NCBI RefSeq assembly: GCF_004359215.1
Contig: NC_090611.1
Coordinates: 2,325,854 to 2,341,599 of the forward strand
Source of the DNA: Bremia lactucae
Taxonomy: Eukaryota; Oomycota; Peronosporomycetes; Peronosporales; Peronosporaceae
DNA length: 15,746 bases
Direction: 5' to 3'
A model generated the notes under the pieces. The model did not search any database and was not told where the DNA came from. It saw only the letters and a program-made list of their open reading frames with translations. This document shows positions 7,930-15,746 of this stretch, piece after piece; the first letter of the stretch is position 1; every line of letters starts with the position of its first letter. A program made the translations under genes and the position numbers.

Positions 7930-8205
7930 GCGGGATTTCCTACTGACGCAGACTCTGAAGCTACCCCTAAGTTCAGAGTTGTGGAACAAATGGGTAGCAT
8001 AGTCCTTGAGGTCTCGAAATTTCGGACCTCAACCCTGCTGGTCTATAGCGCTCATGTAAGAGGCTATGACAAGGTGATGACCCTCCTAGTGAATTCGGTT
8101 GCATCACAATTTTTTGCGAAACTCGCGGCTCTAAGAAAGAGACCGGCGATGTTTGAGTCGCTTTGCCAGGATGGCAAGCGAGAAGAGGCGACCGTTCGTT
8201 TAGCG
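7930..8205 (+). pseudogene. Gypsy aspartic protease (first copy), cut at the N
   Basis: The frame reads ATPKFRVVEQMGSIVLEV, then SAHVRGYDKVMTLLVNSVAS. Retropepsins of this class have a D-S/T-G-A active site where this copy reads NSVA (Asn codon AAT at 8092-8094), so both the catalytic Asp and the following Gly are replaced. The sequence then reaches TVRLA and ends at the ambiguous base 8206. The fuller version lies at 11700-12164. Confidence 0.75.
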
Positions 8206-8206
8206 N
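8206..8206. other. Single ambiguous base at the repeat junction (probable contig join)
   Basis: The only N in the window sits exactly between the end of the first repeat copy (8205) and the start of the second (8207). The left side is mid-protease and the right side is mid-integrase of a different element. This is the expected appearance of a scaffold join whose overlap was not merged. Confidence 0.9.
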
Positions 8207-8960
8207 AACGGTGTTAACATTGACATTGCGTCACTGAAGCAGAGGGAGTTGTGTGGCAGGTGCGCACTTGGTAAGCAAACGCGACTGAGCTACGCCAAGT
8301 CAAAACTCAACCGTGCGAAGCAAGTGCGGACGTCATTCCCATGGTCCCATGTAGACGTCGACGTGTAGTAAAAAGCGCTGCTTCGTCACGTTTATCGACG
8401 ACAAGTCACTTTTGCAAGGTGTACTTGTTGGGTAACAAATCGGAAGTAGCTGCAAAAGCGTTTGTTGACTTTGTTACGTTTGCCGAGCGAACAAATGGGC
8501 AAGCGGCTAAAGACCCTTCGCAGTGAAAATGGCGGCGAATATACTTCGCGTCACATTGCCAAGTTTTGCACTGATCGAGGGATTGTGCAAGCTTTCATAC
8601 CGCCTTAAGATTCGAAGTTGAACGAGATCGCCGAGCGGATGAAACGAACGTTGGTGGAGTATACGTGCTGCAGGCTAAAGCACGCCAGACCGTTTAAGGT
8701 GGAGCGAAGTGACGGCTACGTTTATGCAATCGATGTTTAACATGTGCCGTCAGTCATGACAAATCGCCACACCAAATTCGGACAGGTAAGAAGCAATTAC
8801 TGACTAACCTGCAGGTGTTTGGTTGTTACGCTTGTGTTATGGTGCCAAAGGAGAAGCGTGCCAAGTTTGATGCTTGGTCAGTACGCAGCCGTTTCTTGGA
8901 TATTCGGATTATGAGAAAGCACATCGGCTTAAAGAGTTGGAGACTAGTAAGTCGCGACGC
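8207..8960 (+). pseudogene. Copia integrase of D (second copy, 5' end missing)
   Basis: Same sequence as 4437-5190, beginning inside the pre-integrase domain just after the HLRLGH motif. The CGRCALGKQTR pair, the RSENGGEY variant (GAA at 8525-8527) and EIAERM (8633-8635) are all repeated unchanged. It is probably the same locus reported twice. Confidence 0.8.
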
Positions 8961-9708
8961 ACGGTTCTTGTAAGACGTATTCGACACTGGAAGACGCAAA
9001 TATTGTCAGCAGAACATGGTCACTGAAGATGAAGAGGATACCGATGATGAGTCGCTTGATGAAGAAGGAGACTGCGCGTGATGTGGGCATAGAGTCCAGC
9101 AGAAAGAGGCATCAACGAACGCAGTCGTTGGAGAGAGGTACACAAACCCCGAGAGCGAAGCGATCCATGTCTTACAAGATACGCCAAGGTCTTCATACAA
9201 CCCCAGATACTACAAGTTAGAAGCTGCTCAAGTCATGTTTCAGTGGGAGATCTGCCGACTACGTTCAAGTCGGCTACGAAACCCAGTGACACGGTGAAGT
9301 GGAAGGAAGCGTGTGACTCGGACCGTGTTTCTCTGCGCAAGAACGTACACGGAATATAGTGCCGTTGCCGAAGGGACGCAAGACGATCGGTTGAAGATTG
9401 GTGTTCCGTGTCAATGAGACCCAATATGGCGAAATCGGGCGGTACAAGGCACGTCTGGTGGCTAAGCGATTATCACAGAAGTATGGAGTCGACGACGATT
9501 AAACCTTTGCGCCGGTGATCAAGTTCACGTTGATTCGGATCGTGTGGTTAGTCTAGCGGCAGTGGACCAGATGGATGTCAAGACAGCGTTCCTGAATGGT
9601 ATACTGGATGAGGATACCTACATGGCACAGCCAGATGGGTTTGTCGACGCTGATCGTCCAGATTTGGTGTGACGCTCAAGAGGTCGCTATATGGGGTAAA
9701 ACGGGCTT
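8961..9708 (+). pseudogene. Copia linker and N-terminal reverse transcriptase of D (second copy)
   Basis: Same as 5191-5938: acidic linker, [20 protein letters not shown] with the in-frame TAA (9500-9502), [11 protein letters not shown], and loss of homology after LKRSLYGVKRA. No differences from the first copy were seen. Confidence 0.8.
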
Positions 9709-10558
9709 TGAGCGACGTCACCTGGCTTCCACGTGCAAGTGGGAAAGTGTTAAGTAAGTCCGCAATATATGTAAAATTTAACTCTGAAACCCTAAGTATG
9801 AAAAGCCTTCCCGACCTCATGGAACTCTTTCATCTACGTACCGACATATTACTGGCTAGTAATGGTTCTGGCTCCTCGTTAATAGCACAGAAAAATGCGA
9901 CGTCCTATATCCGCTAATTTGGGTTTAGTACCCTACTTAAGTAACATGTATATTTAAACCACGTATCATGTAACGGGGAGGGCCCATTACAAGCAGTCAC
10001 AACGCATTACCATCGACGACTTTATGATCAAGACAAGTGTGAATCGTGTCACTGTGGGTACGTTAAGCGGGACGACAATGACATGGTGAAGCAAGGTTAG
10101 TTTTCATGGGTCCCGTCAAGCTCATGTTGTATGAACCCGGCTACTTAAAAGGATGGTTCACATTGTAGCCTACCCTTGTGTATGTGATGCACATAGGTAT
10201 ATTTACATTAGGAGGGATGAATTCTAGCGTCACCCGTTACGCGAGGTATCTAGAAGATACGCTCGCAATACATATTCAGTGTTATCTACAGAGACGACAT
10301 TTTTGATTGGTAAAATATATAATACGATTAAATAATTCAGTCTAAAAACTACTTCCTACTTGGTAAGTGCGCACGAGGAGCGAATTAACGCATTCGTGAC
10401 GACACTTTACTAGAATACTTAGTGCGTTGGGTGAGGTCGCTAAGGTGCCCACCACAACTACCTCACTGTGCGCGAAAGTAGACGGTCAAATTGCTTCCTC
10501 GCTGTGCTAGAATGTTTGTTAAGTAGAGCGTGGCCGCATTAAGACGTGCCCGCCTACA
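9709..10558 (+). repeat. Probable 5' LTR region of the Ty3/gypsy element (second copy)
   Basis: Same as 5939-6788, with the same uncertainty over the left end (TG at 9709 or at 9969). It includes the hairpin at 10241-10266 and is followed by the primer-site candidate at 10561-10572. Confidence 0.5.
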
Positions 10559-10630
10559 CTTGGTAGCGCTTGAATTCCTTCCCAGACCCTCATCTCTGCT
10601 TATGTACGTGAGGTTGAGCCTCAATATTGA

Positions 10631-11440
10631 TTGGGCTCATTTCCCCACCTCTCCGAACATCATCGGGAGGTGGCAGAGCACTTGGCGCAGGTATTTGGTG
10701 AACAAGCCCGAGCCAGGCTTTTGGGCAATCCTCCTAAACAACATGTTGCTCAGTTGGAGCAATTTGAGACATTCGTGCTCGGACAGTGGAGAGCCACGTC
10801 CGAGGTACAGAGCCATGCTGCGGCGGAGTTCGTCACTCAGACTCAGGATGAGCTGAGACGTGAGCAGGCTTGGAGCGAGGCTCTCAACAGGACTATTGAG
10901 ATGCTCTCTGCCCGGCCGCATCAGCCGAGGCCCATTCGGATGTACCCATCTAAGTTCAATGGAACTGCAGTGCACACGATTGTCCACTAGCTGTTAGCCG
11001 TGGAGCAATGCGATGTGTCACAGCTCATCGAGGACGACAGCCGGATGGCGTCGTGCGCCATGTCGCACCTGCGCGGTAAGGCCTCAGTGTGGGCTTACTC
11101 GGCGCTTATGGCGGACGTAAAGGCGTGCTCTACATGGGCGATTTTCAAGACAAAGATTCGCACCATGTTCCAGCCGCCGAACAACGAAGTGTTGCTTCAG
11201 GCGTCCTTCTTCGGCGCGCGACTGGCGAAGCGATCTCTGCAAGAGTATGTGCAGGAGATGCGCTCGCTGTCGGCGTCCATTACCGTAGGTCCGATTCCGG
11301 AGCACATTAAGGTGCCCACGTTTATGAACGGACTACGGCATGGCCCATCGCGACAGGCCCTTTTCAGAAAGGTGCCGTCGACGATGGAAGAGGCAATCCA
11401 AATTGCCTTAGTTGAGGAGCAATCCTACAACAGTTCCTAG
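10631..11440 (+). pseudogene. Ty3/gypsy gag (second copy)
   Basis: Same frame and same two amber stops (10988-10990 and 11438-11440) as the first copy. Four mismatches fall in it: 11342-11343 change TAC to GGC (Tyr to Gly), while 11395 (GCT/GCA) and 11398 (ATT/ATC) are synonymous. The capsid motifs LAKRSLQEYVQEMRSL and VPSTMEEAIQIAL are intact. Confidence 0.85.
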
Positions 11441-11514
11441 GCGACAGCTTGGTATAAGCCGTAGGCCGAGAGGACAGATGCCACTCCCATGGAGTTTGGC
11501 AATTATTAGATGTA

Positions 11515-11697
11515 GTCTGTTTTATATGCGGCAAGCGTGGCCATATGATGGCTCGCTGCTATGCCAGGGTCCCTGCTGGGGCAAAGATGCTCAGCAAGAG
11601 AACTCCCTTCCCAAAGGGCGATGACAAGAGCCAGCGTGCGAGACGCATGAGTTCTGCATCGACCACTGAGGGGTCGGGAAATGCAGGAGCGCAGTAG
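11515..11697 (+). pseudogene. Gypsy nucleocapsid zinc knuckle (second copy)
   Basis: CFICGKRGHMMARC at 11518-11559 with all four metal ligands, then a basic tail to TAG 11695-11697. The only change from the first copy is a synonymous Arg codon. Confidence 0.8.
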
Positions 11698-11699
11698 GA

Positions 11700-12164
11700 G
11701 CGGGATTTCCTACTGACGCAGACTCTGAAGCTACCCCTAAGTTCAGAGTTGTGGAACAAATGGGTAGCATAGTCCTTGAGGTCTCGAAATTTCGGACCTC
11801 AACCCTGCTGGTCTATAGCGCTCATGTAAGAGGCTATGACAAGGTGATGACCCTCCTAGTGAATTCGGTTGCATCACAATTTTTTGCGAAACTCGCGGCT
11901 CTAAGAAAGAGACCGGCGATGTTTGAGTCGCTTTGCCAGGATGGCAAGCGAGAAGAGGCGACCGTTCGTTTAGCGGACGGCGCGCTCGTTAAGTCTGAGG
12001 GAGTTCAGGTAGAACTCGCCTTCAGCTTTAGTGACTTCTCTTGTAAAGAGAAGTTCACAGTGCTAGGCATGGAGAGTCCATATGACCTCATCCTACGCAC
12101 GTCGTTTGGCAAACACCAACCATGGATAGACTGGCGTACACGCGCAGTTGCGAACTTTACGTAG
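11700..12164 (+). pseudogene. Gypsy aspartic protease (fuller copy), catalytic Asp replaced
   Basis: This copy runs through to TAG at 12162-12164. SAHVRGYDKVMTLLV is followed by NSVAS (AAT at 11862-11864) where a D-S/T-G-A active site is expected. The C-terminal half shows EKFTVLGMESPYDLILRTSF and KHQPWIDWRTR. The latter matches the usual end of oomycete/fungal gypsy proteases, although the ILG of the second conserved region reads ILR. With the nucleophilic Asp lost the protein should be inactive; the frame around it is otherwise open. The protease would normally be released from Gag-Pol and would cut it into mature parts. Confidence 0.8.
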
Positions 12165-12521
12165 GACACCGGGAAGGATGTGCTCTTGTGAGAGGCATAA
12201 GCAACTGATGTCGTGTCGAACACAGTTGAGAGTGCGTTGTCGGGATGTCGAACGTAAGAAACTCTACCAGAGCCCTCAGCCTAGTGTAGTTGGAAGTGTA
12301 CCGACTGGATGTCGGGTGACACAAATTCCTACCCAGCTCGTAGAGACTGGGGTAGTGAAAAGGACGATGACAAGTAGTCATGCGTCCGAATGTCGTGCAC
12401 AAAGCCAAAAGTATGTGGCAGTAGACGGGGAGCTGTTAGGAAGTCAAGCGTTGCATGAACCGGAAACAGTGCCTAAAGTCTGGTGCGGTTGGAAGGGGTG
12501 CGCTAGCCAGGAGAGCAACGG
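12165..12521 (+). other. Gypsy protease-RT linker, unrecognised
   Basis: This stretch continues the gypsy element after the protease stop. One frame is open from 12148 to 12552, but its translation (Ser, Arg and Val rich) matches no RT motif. By position it should be the spacer between protease and RT. The element ends abruptly at about 12521, where copia gag on the other strand begins; RT, RNase H, integrase and the 3' LTR of the gypsy element are all absent. Confidence 0.4.
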
Positions 12522-12873
12522 CCATCACCGTCGCGAAAAAGCGTCAACGTAAGAAGAGCTTGTTCGCCAAACTCTTCTTCTCGAAATGCCCTTCAAGACG
12601 CGACCATGCATCATGCGCGCCGTTTGCCGATCGAACCAAAGGCAGCTGCGAGTCCTCCATCGCAAGACAGATCATCGCCATGGCCTTGCGGGACTTACGC
12701 TTGTAGGTCGCTTGGTCCAACGGGTTCGACAGGTGCTCAGGCTTCACCTCCCCGCTCACCACATCCCATAAGTCCTGCTCTTCCAGAACCGTCTGCATCT
12801 TGAAATTCCACAGGTGGAAGTTCGCAACGTCAAACTTGTTGATGCGGGCGGTCGGAGTGGCAGAGGTGTCCAT
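12522..12873 (-). pseudogene. Copia gag N-terminal part, element B
   Basis: ATG at 12873-12871 starts MDTSATPTARINKFDVANFH. It continues LWNFKMQTVLEEQDLW, VSGEVKPEHLSNPLDQATYK, MAMICLAMEDSQLPLVRSAN and LEGHFEKKSLANKLFLR, a well-preserved copia gag start (UBN2-type). The frame is stopped at 12544 and homology to the A gag ends at about 12522, about 117 residues in. A frame without stops extends upstream to 12954, but the ATG at 12873 aligns with the gag start of the left element. The stretch is about 93% identical to 15418-15746 by hand count. Confidence 0.85.
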
Positions 12874-12954
12874 GGCAAGAGCGAAGGCAGGGGGGGCGGG
12901 GGCAGCAGAGTCAGTGGTCTTGGGCTCACAACCCAATGTATTGGTCAAGAGCAC

Positions 12955-13153
12955 TAGTTGGCAAAATGCAAAATAAATATATTTAAGGACTTAAATGCGC
13001 AAATCTATTGCTACCTCTAAGCTAACCTTTTCTTCTAGCTAATCAGCGCTTCCGGAACCTTCTGTAAGCTTCTAACAACATCGACTGACGTCATTCCAAT
13101 GACGTAACCGCATGACGTCACTACCGATATCTACCGGTATAAACCGGTATCCA
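12955..13153 (-). repeat. Copia LTR of element B (5' LTR)
   Basis: On the minus strand it begins TGGATACCGG at 13153 and ends near TTTGCATTTTGCCAACTA at about 12955, some 80 bp before the B gag ATG. Its distal part matches LTR 1 and LTR 2 (the AAATATATTTAAGGAC and CTCTAAGC blocks). It contains three CRE-like motifs: TGACGTCA 13086-13093, TGACGTAA 13100-13107 and TGACGTCA 13113-13120. It interrupts the RNase H reading of element A, so B inserted into A. The right-hand target-duplication candidate is CTGTT (13154-13158); its partner is not in the window. Confidence 0.65.
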
Positions 13154-13440
13154 CTGTTGATCCTTTTGCTGCTCGAGACGTCTCCTTTCCAGTGTCCTTG
13201 ACGACAATAACCGCTTGTGCTTCTTCGCGACATCGTATCTCCGGCCTAGTCCGCATCCGAAAATCCTTGCAGTCCGTCATGAATTGCTGTTTGAAATTCG
13301 ATGCCGTGCGTCCTAGTGCCTTGGATATACCTAAAAACTCTTTTCAGCGCTTGCCAGTGTGTTGGGCATGGGTCTGCCGCAAATTGCTGAGCACTCCAAC
13401 TGCCGCAGCAAGGTCCGGACGCGTGCCGACCATAAGGTAC
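13154..13440 (-). pseudogene. Copia RT C-terminus and RNase H N-terminus, element A
   Basis: Starting at 13439 the minus strand reads YLMVGTRPDLAAAVGVLS, the conserved end of copia RT. After a frameshift near 13383 it continues THWQALKRVFRYIQGTRTHG and FSDAD, the first RNase H motif. The Trp usually following reads TAG (minus strand, 13248-13246). RRSTSGY and a degraded VSSSKR follow before the B LTR at 13153. The fragment is joined in frame to the linker on its right, with the catalytic RT core missing. Confidence 0.8.
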
Positions 13441-13920
13441 TTAAATGTAGTCGGCATTTCTACAACTGAATCCACAACGTACGCAGCCTCAAAGTCTTGA
13501 GCTGTGGCTGACATTTCTTCGAGTGATCGACTTGGTCGTTTAGGTCTTGGTACTTCAGTCGCCTTTTCGAGCGATTGGGTCCGTTGGTGTCGCTTACTGC
13601 CAGACTCAACTTCTTCTTCCTGCGCGGATTCTTCAGTTTCGTGGTCCGTCTGGTCGTGTCGTGGGAAGTCCTGATCAGTTGCTTCATCATCATTTTGAAC
13701 AGCGACTTCGTTATAGCGACGGTCGCGCCTCCCACTGTCGAATGTGTCTTCCATAAACTTTGCGTCGCGGCTGACAAAGCACACGATTACTTTTCAATTC
13801 TTCGAATCGATACGCTTTTTCATGCTCAGAATAGCCTAGAAACCGAAAGCGTACCGACCGAGCGTCAAACTTGCTGCGTATTTCTTTGGGAACCGTTACA
13901 AAGGCATGACATCCAAACAC
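13441..13920 (-). pseudogene. Copia integrase C-terminus and acidic linker, element A
   Basis: MFGCHAFVTVPKEIRSKFDA and FRFLGYSEHEKAYRFEE are the integrase C-terminal region. They are followed, after a frameshift near 13790, by VSRDAKFMEDTFD and a strongly acidic linker (NDDEATDQD, EESAQEEEVE). Next come SKRHQRTQSLEKATEVPRPK and FEAAYVVDSVVEMPTTFK. This order mirrors element D at 5047-5499, which confirms the family. PTTFK ends at 13440 and is followed at once by the RT C-terminus. Confidence 0.8.
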
Positions 13921-14594
13921 TTTTTTTATTCGTCAGCACAGGTTTTCTTCCAGTCCAAACTTGGTACGGTGACTTATCCATGACAATTCCTCGAGTTGGG
14001 CAACGATTTCGAAGAAAATCAGAGGTCATAACTGCTTCACCCCAATATGTCTTCGGCAGTCCAGCATGCTCGATCATACTCGCCACCATTATCGCAGCGA
14101 AGAGCTTTAACAACTTTGCCAGTCTGAGTTTCAGCAAACGCAACAAACTCAGCAAATTTGTCGGCAACTTCTGACTTGTTCTTCAGTAGAAATACTGTGG
14201 TATTAGCGAGTACTCATCCGTGAAAGTGACAAAGTACCGCTTGACGCTAAGAGTCGTTGACTGCATAGGTCCGCACACATCGCTGTGAATAACTTCCAAC
14301 ATTTTCTTTGCACGATGAGGCGACTTTGGCATAAAACTCACTCGCGTTTGTTTGCCTAGTGTACAACTATCGCACAGCTCCCACTGCTTGATTGACGCAA
14401 GATCAATGCCAACACCATAGTTTTTTTACGATAGTGTCAAGACCACGATATCCAATGTGCCCAAGTCGAAGGTGCCAGAGGTACGAGTTGGTGTCCCCAT
14501 GAAATCCCGACGAGCTTGTCACATCGGCTTCGTCAGTACTGACAGGCGTCATGCATAACTTGAATAGCCCTTTGCCCTCTCGAGCTCCAAGCTT
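13921..14594 (-). pseudogene. Copia integrase, element A, internally deleted
   Basis: Reading leftward: LWHLRLGHIGYRGLDTIVKK; a frameshift at a T7 run (14421-14427); then IKQWELCDSCTLGKQTR with its CX2C pair; HSDVCGPM carrying the first catalytic Asp (14279-14281); RYFVTFTDEYS; another frameshift; KNKSEVADKFAEFVAFAETQ; and RCDNGGEY with the second Asp (14091-14093). GGEY is followed four bases later by IEHAGLPKTYWGEAV, which in fragment C lies about 130 bases further on. The deleted piece contained the NGVAE catalytic Glu. The remaining part runs to SPYQVWTGRKPV at about 13960. An in-frame TGA (14595-14597) separates it from protease. Confidence 0.85.
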
Positions 14595-15000
14595 TCACTG
14601 CATTCCTTTGGCCTTGACAAAACAGCAATCGCTTTCAAACGTGACTGGTCCAACATCCTTTATAAAGCGTCGAACGGAGAAAAGGTTGCGTGATAACTTC
14701 GGTATGTGCCATACCCCGCGAAGCTTACCCTTTTTAATTCCTTGAGGCGTCTTCATAGACATTACAATGTCACCAGTCCCGATCGCCTGAACAACACCGT
14801 CGTCGACCAGACGAACATCCACCGGAGAAATATCCTTGTAGTTCATCATAAATTCTTTCGGAAAAGTCACGTGCTGCGTAGCACCCGAGTCGACCAGCCA
14901 AACGCAACTCAACTTGGAGGTTCCTGAATTACCACCAACTGAAATCAGAAAATCGCCAGAGTCGTCTTCACTCTGCGCGATGTTTGCACGCTGTGCTGGT
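14595..15000 (-). pseudogene. Copia aspartic protease, element A
   Basis: SEDDSGDFLISVGGN leads to CVWLVDSGATQHVTFP, with the DSG active site at 14891-14883 intact. VRLVDDGVVQAIGTGDIVMS (flap region) and GKLRGVWHIPKLSRNLFSV follow. This is the best-preserved enzyme domain in the window: the frame is open from about 14990 to TGA 14595-14597. It is separated from gag by one frameshift near 15000. Copia elements normally read gag and pol in one frame, so this shift is likely damage, not a programmed event. The family cleaves Gag-Pol in the particle. Confidence 0.85.
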
Positions 15001-15067
15001 CTTGCCGATCAGCATTCTCACGAATTCGCACCGGGCACTTGGCGATCCAATGCCCTTGCTCTCCACA

Positions 15068-15746
15068 CTAATGCCACGCACGGCCAGCCTTAGCAGGCGC
15101 TTGACGTCCCTTGTGCCGTCCGTTGTCCGTAGTCATAAACACTTGTCCTTGCCCGTGCGCGGCTCCATCGACGCCGCCACCTTGTTCGTTGCGTTTCATA
15201 TCTTCATGCATAAGCCGAGACGTCACGAGCTCCCACGACAACGAGTCGGATCTTGACTCCAACGCCGTAATCAAGAGCGCGTATGACTCGCTAAGACTTG
15301 CAAGAAGCGTGATAACCAGATCATCCTCGCTGACCGGACCGCCGACTGCGTCCAGCTGTTCCGCTAATGTCTTGATCTTATTGATGTGCTGAAGCACGTC
15401 ATCACCTTCGTCCATCATCATCGCGAAAAAGCGTCGACGTAAGAAGAGCTTGTTCGCCAAACTCTTCTTCTCAAAATGCCCTTCAAGACGCAACCATGCA
15501 TCATGCGCGCCGTTTGCCGATCGAACCAATGGCAGCTGTGAGTCCTCCATCGCAAGACAGATCATCGCCATGGCCTTGCGGGACTTACACTTGTAGGTCG
15601 CTTGGTCCAACGGGTTCGACAGGTGCTCAGGCTTCACCTCCCCTCTTACCACGTCCCATAGATCCCGCTCCTCCAGCACCATCTGCATCTTGAATTTCCA
15701 CAAGTGGAAGTTCGATCCGTCGAACTTGTTGATGCGGGCGGTCGTG
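15068..15746 (-). pseudogene. Copia gag, element A (5' end outside the window)
   Basis: The frame is open from the window edge (ARINKFDGSNFHLWKFKMQM) to TAG 15070-15068, about 225 codons. It is the most complete gag here: QATYKCKSRKAMAMICLAME, GDDVLQHINKIKTLAEQLDA, VSEDDLVITLLASLSESYAL, WELVTSRLMHEDMKR and GGGVDGAAHGQGQVF. It ends inside the zinc knuckle: WH-stop-CGEQGHWIAKC, where the first Cys reads Trp and a stop precedes the second Cys. The start codon and 5' LTR lie to the right of the window. Apart from the stop at the knuckle the frame is intact, which suggests a fairly recent element. Confidence 0.85.
15418..15746. repeat. Dispersed repeat shared with 12526-12855
   Basis: About 22 differences over about 325 bases by hand count, roughly 93% identity, same orientation. 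It is the gag start of two related copia elements, A and B. This is ordinary family similarity, clearly distinct from the near-perfect 3.77 kb repeat. Confidence 0.8.

Larger units (their letters stand above)
4437..8205 (+). repeat. Large direct repeat, first copy
   Basis: Every base of 4437-8205 has a counterpart at +3770. I found only five mismatches, all near the right end: 7572, 7573, 7625, 7628 and 7786. The copy spans copia integrase, RT start, the gypsy LTR region, gag, zinc knuckle and the start of protease. Neither end coincides with an LTR boundary. Confidence 0.95.
8207..11975 (+). repeat. Large direct repeat, second copy
   Basis: It matches 4437-8205 at a constant offset of 3770. 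After 11975 the sequence continues the gypsy protease naturally (ADGALVKSEG), whereas the first copy stops at the N. On its left it starts mid-domain in the copia pre-integrase region with no upstream gag, so it has the outline of a contig start. Confidence 0.95.

Noticed and set aside
4437..11975. A biological tandem duplication or amplified unit
   Set aside because: The lone N at the exact junction, mid-domain ends and near identity favour an assembly overlap. It is kept as a possibility only until reads are checked.
12148..12552. A 134-codon plus-strand gene
   Set aside because: It starts inside the protease in another frame and crosses the gypsy/copia junction at about 12521, so it cannot be one ancestral gene. 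No domain is seen.
13575..14174. A 199-codon plus-strand open frame
   Set aside because: It lies antisense to the well-supported copia integrase and linker of element A. Its composition follows that gene and it has no recognisable domain.
15000..15070. A programmed ribosomal frameshift between gag and protease in element A
   Set aside because: No slippery heptamer with a following structure is evident, a stop already interrupts the zinc knuckle upstream, and similar frame breaks occur all along the element.
1..15746. A CRISPR array, phage-defence cluster or other prokaryotic system
   Set aside because: There are no short regularly spaced repeats and no operon-like gene order. The content is eukaryotic LTR-retrotransposon debris throughout.

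Overview
This window looks like repeat-rich eukaryotic DNA, most likely from an oomycete (Phytophthora / downy mildew type). The guess rests on the style of the Ty1/copia and Ty3/gypsy proteins and on a tRNA-derived repeat; it is inference, not a database match. I see no intact host gene. Almost everything recognisable is broken LTR-retrotransposon sequence with frameshifts, stops and internal deletions.

Layout: (1) 1-590, non-coding flank with a tRNA-like sequence on the minus strand. (2) 592-3177, a minus-strand copia chimera. From right to left it holds an LTR, a gag start fused to an RNase H end, a different LTR-like piece, an integrase fragment, and a second LTR matching the first. (3) 3186-5938, plus-strand copia debris: an RNase H scrap, then gag, a gutted protease, integrase, linker and the first part of reverse transcriptase (RT). 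(4) From about 5939, a plus-strand Ty3/gypsy element with LTR, primer-binding-site candidate, gag, zinc knuckle and protease. It stops at a single N at 8206. (5) 8207-11975 repeats 4437-8205 almost perfectly (five mismatches seen); 11976-12521 then continues the gypsy element past the point where the first copy stops. (6) 12522-13153, a minus-strand copia gag start plus LTR, inserted into (7) 13154-15746, another minus-strand copia element with gag running off the window edge, protease, integrase with an internal deletion, linker, nearly all of RT deleted, and the start of RNase H.

The most consequential observation is that the 3.77 kb repeat abuts exactly at the lone N. This is best explained as two overlapping contigs placed end to end, not as a biological tandem duplication. 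If so, the true locus is about 11.98 kb and every feature in 8207-11975 is a second report of one in 4437-8205.

No element here carries a complete RT, so none looks autonomous. The two copia elements on opposite strands serve as internal references for each other: the D element (plus) shows what the A element (minus) lost between its linker and RT end. I found no convincing novel system. The interest lies in the assembly signature, the precise internal deletions, the chimeric short element and the regulatory motifs in the LTRs.
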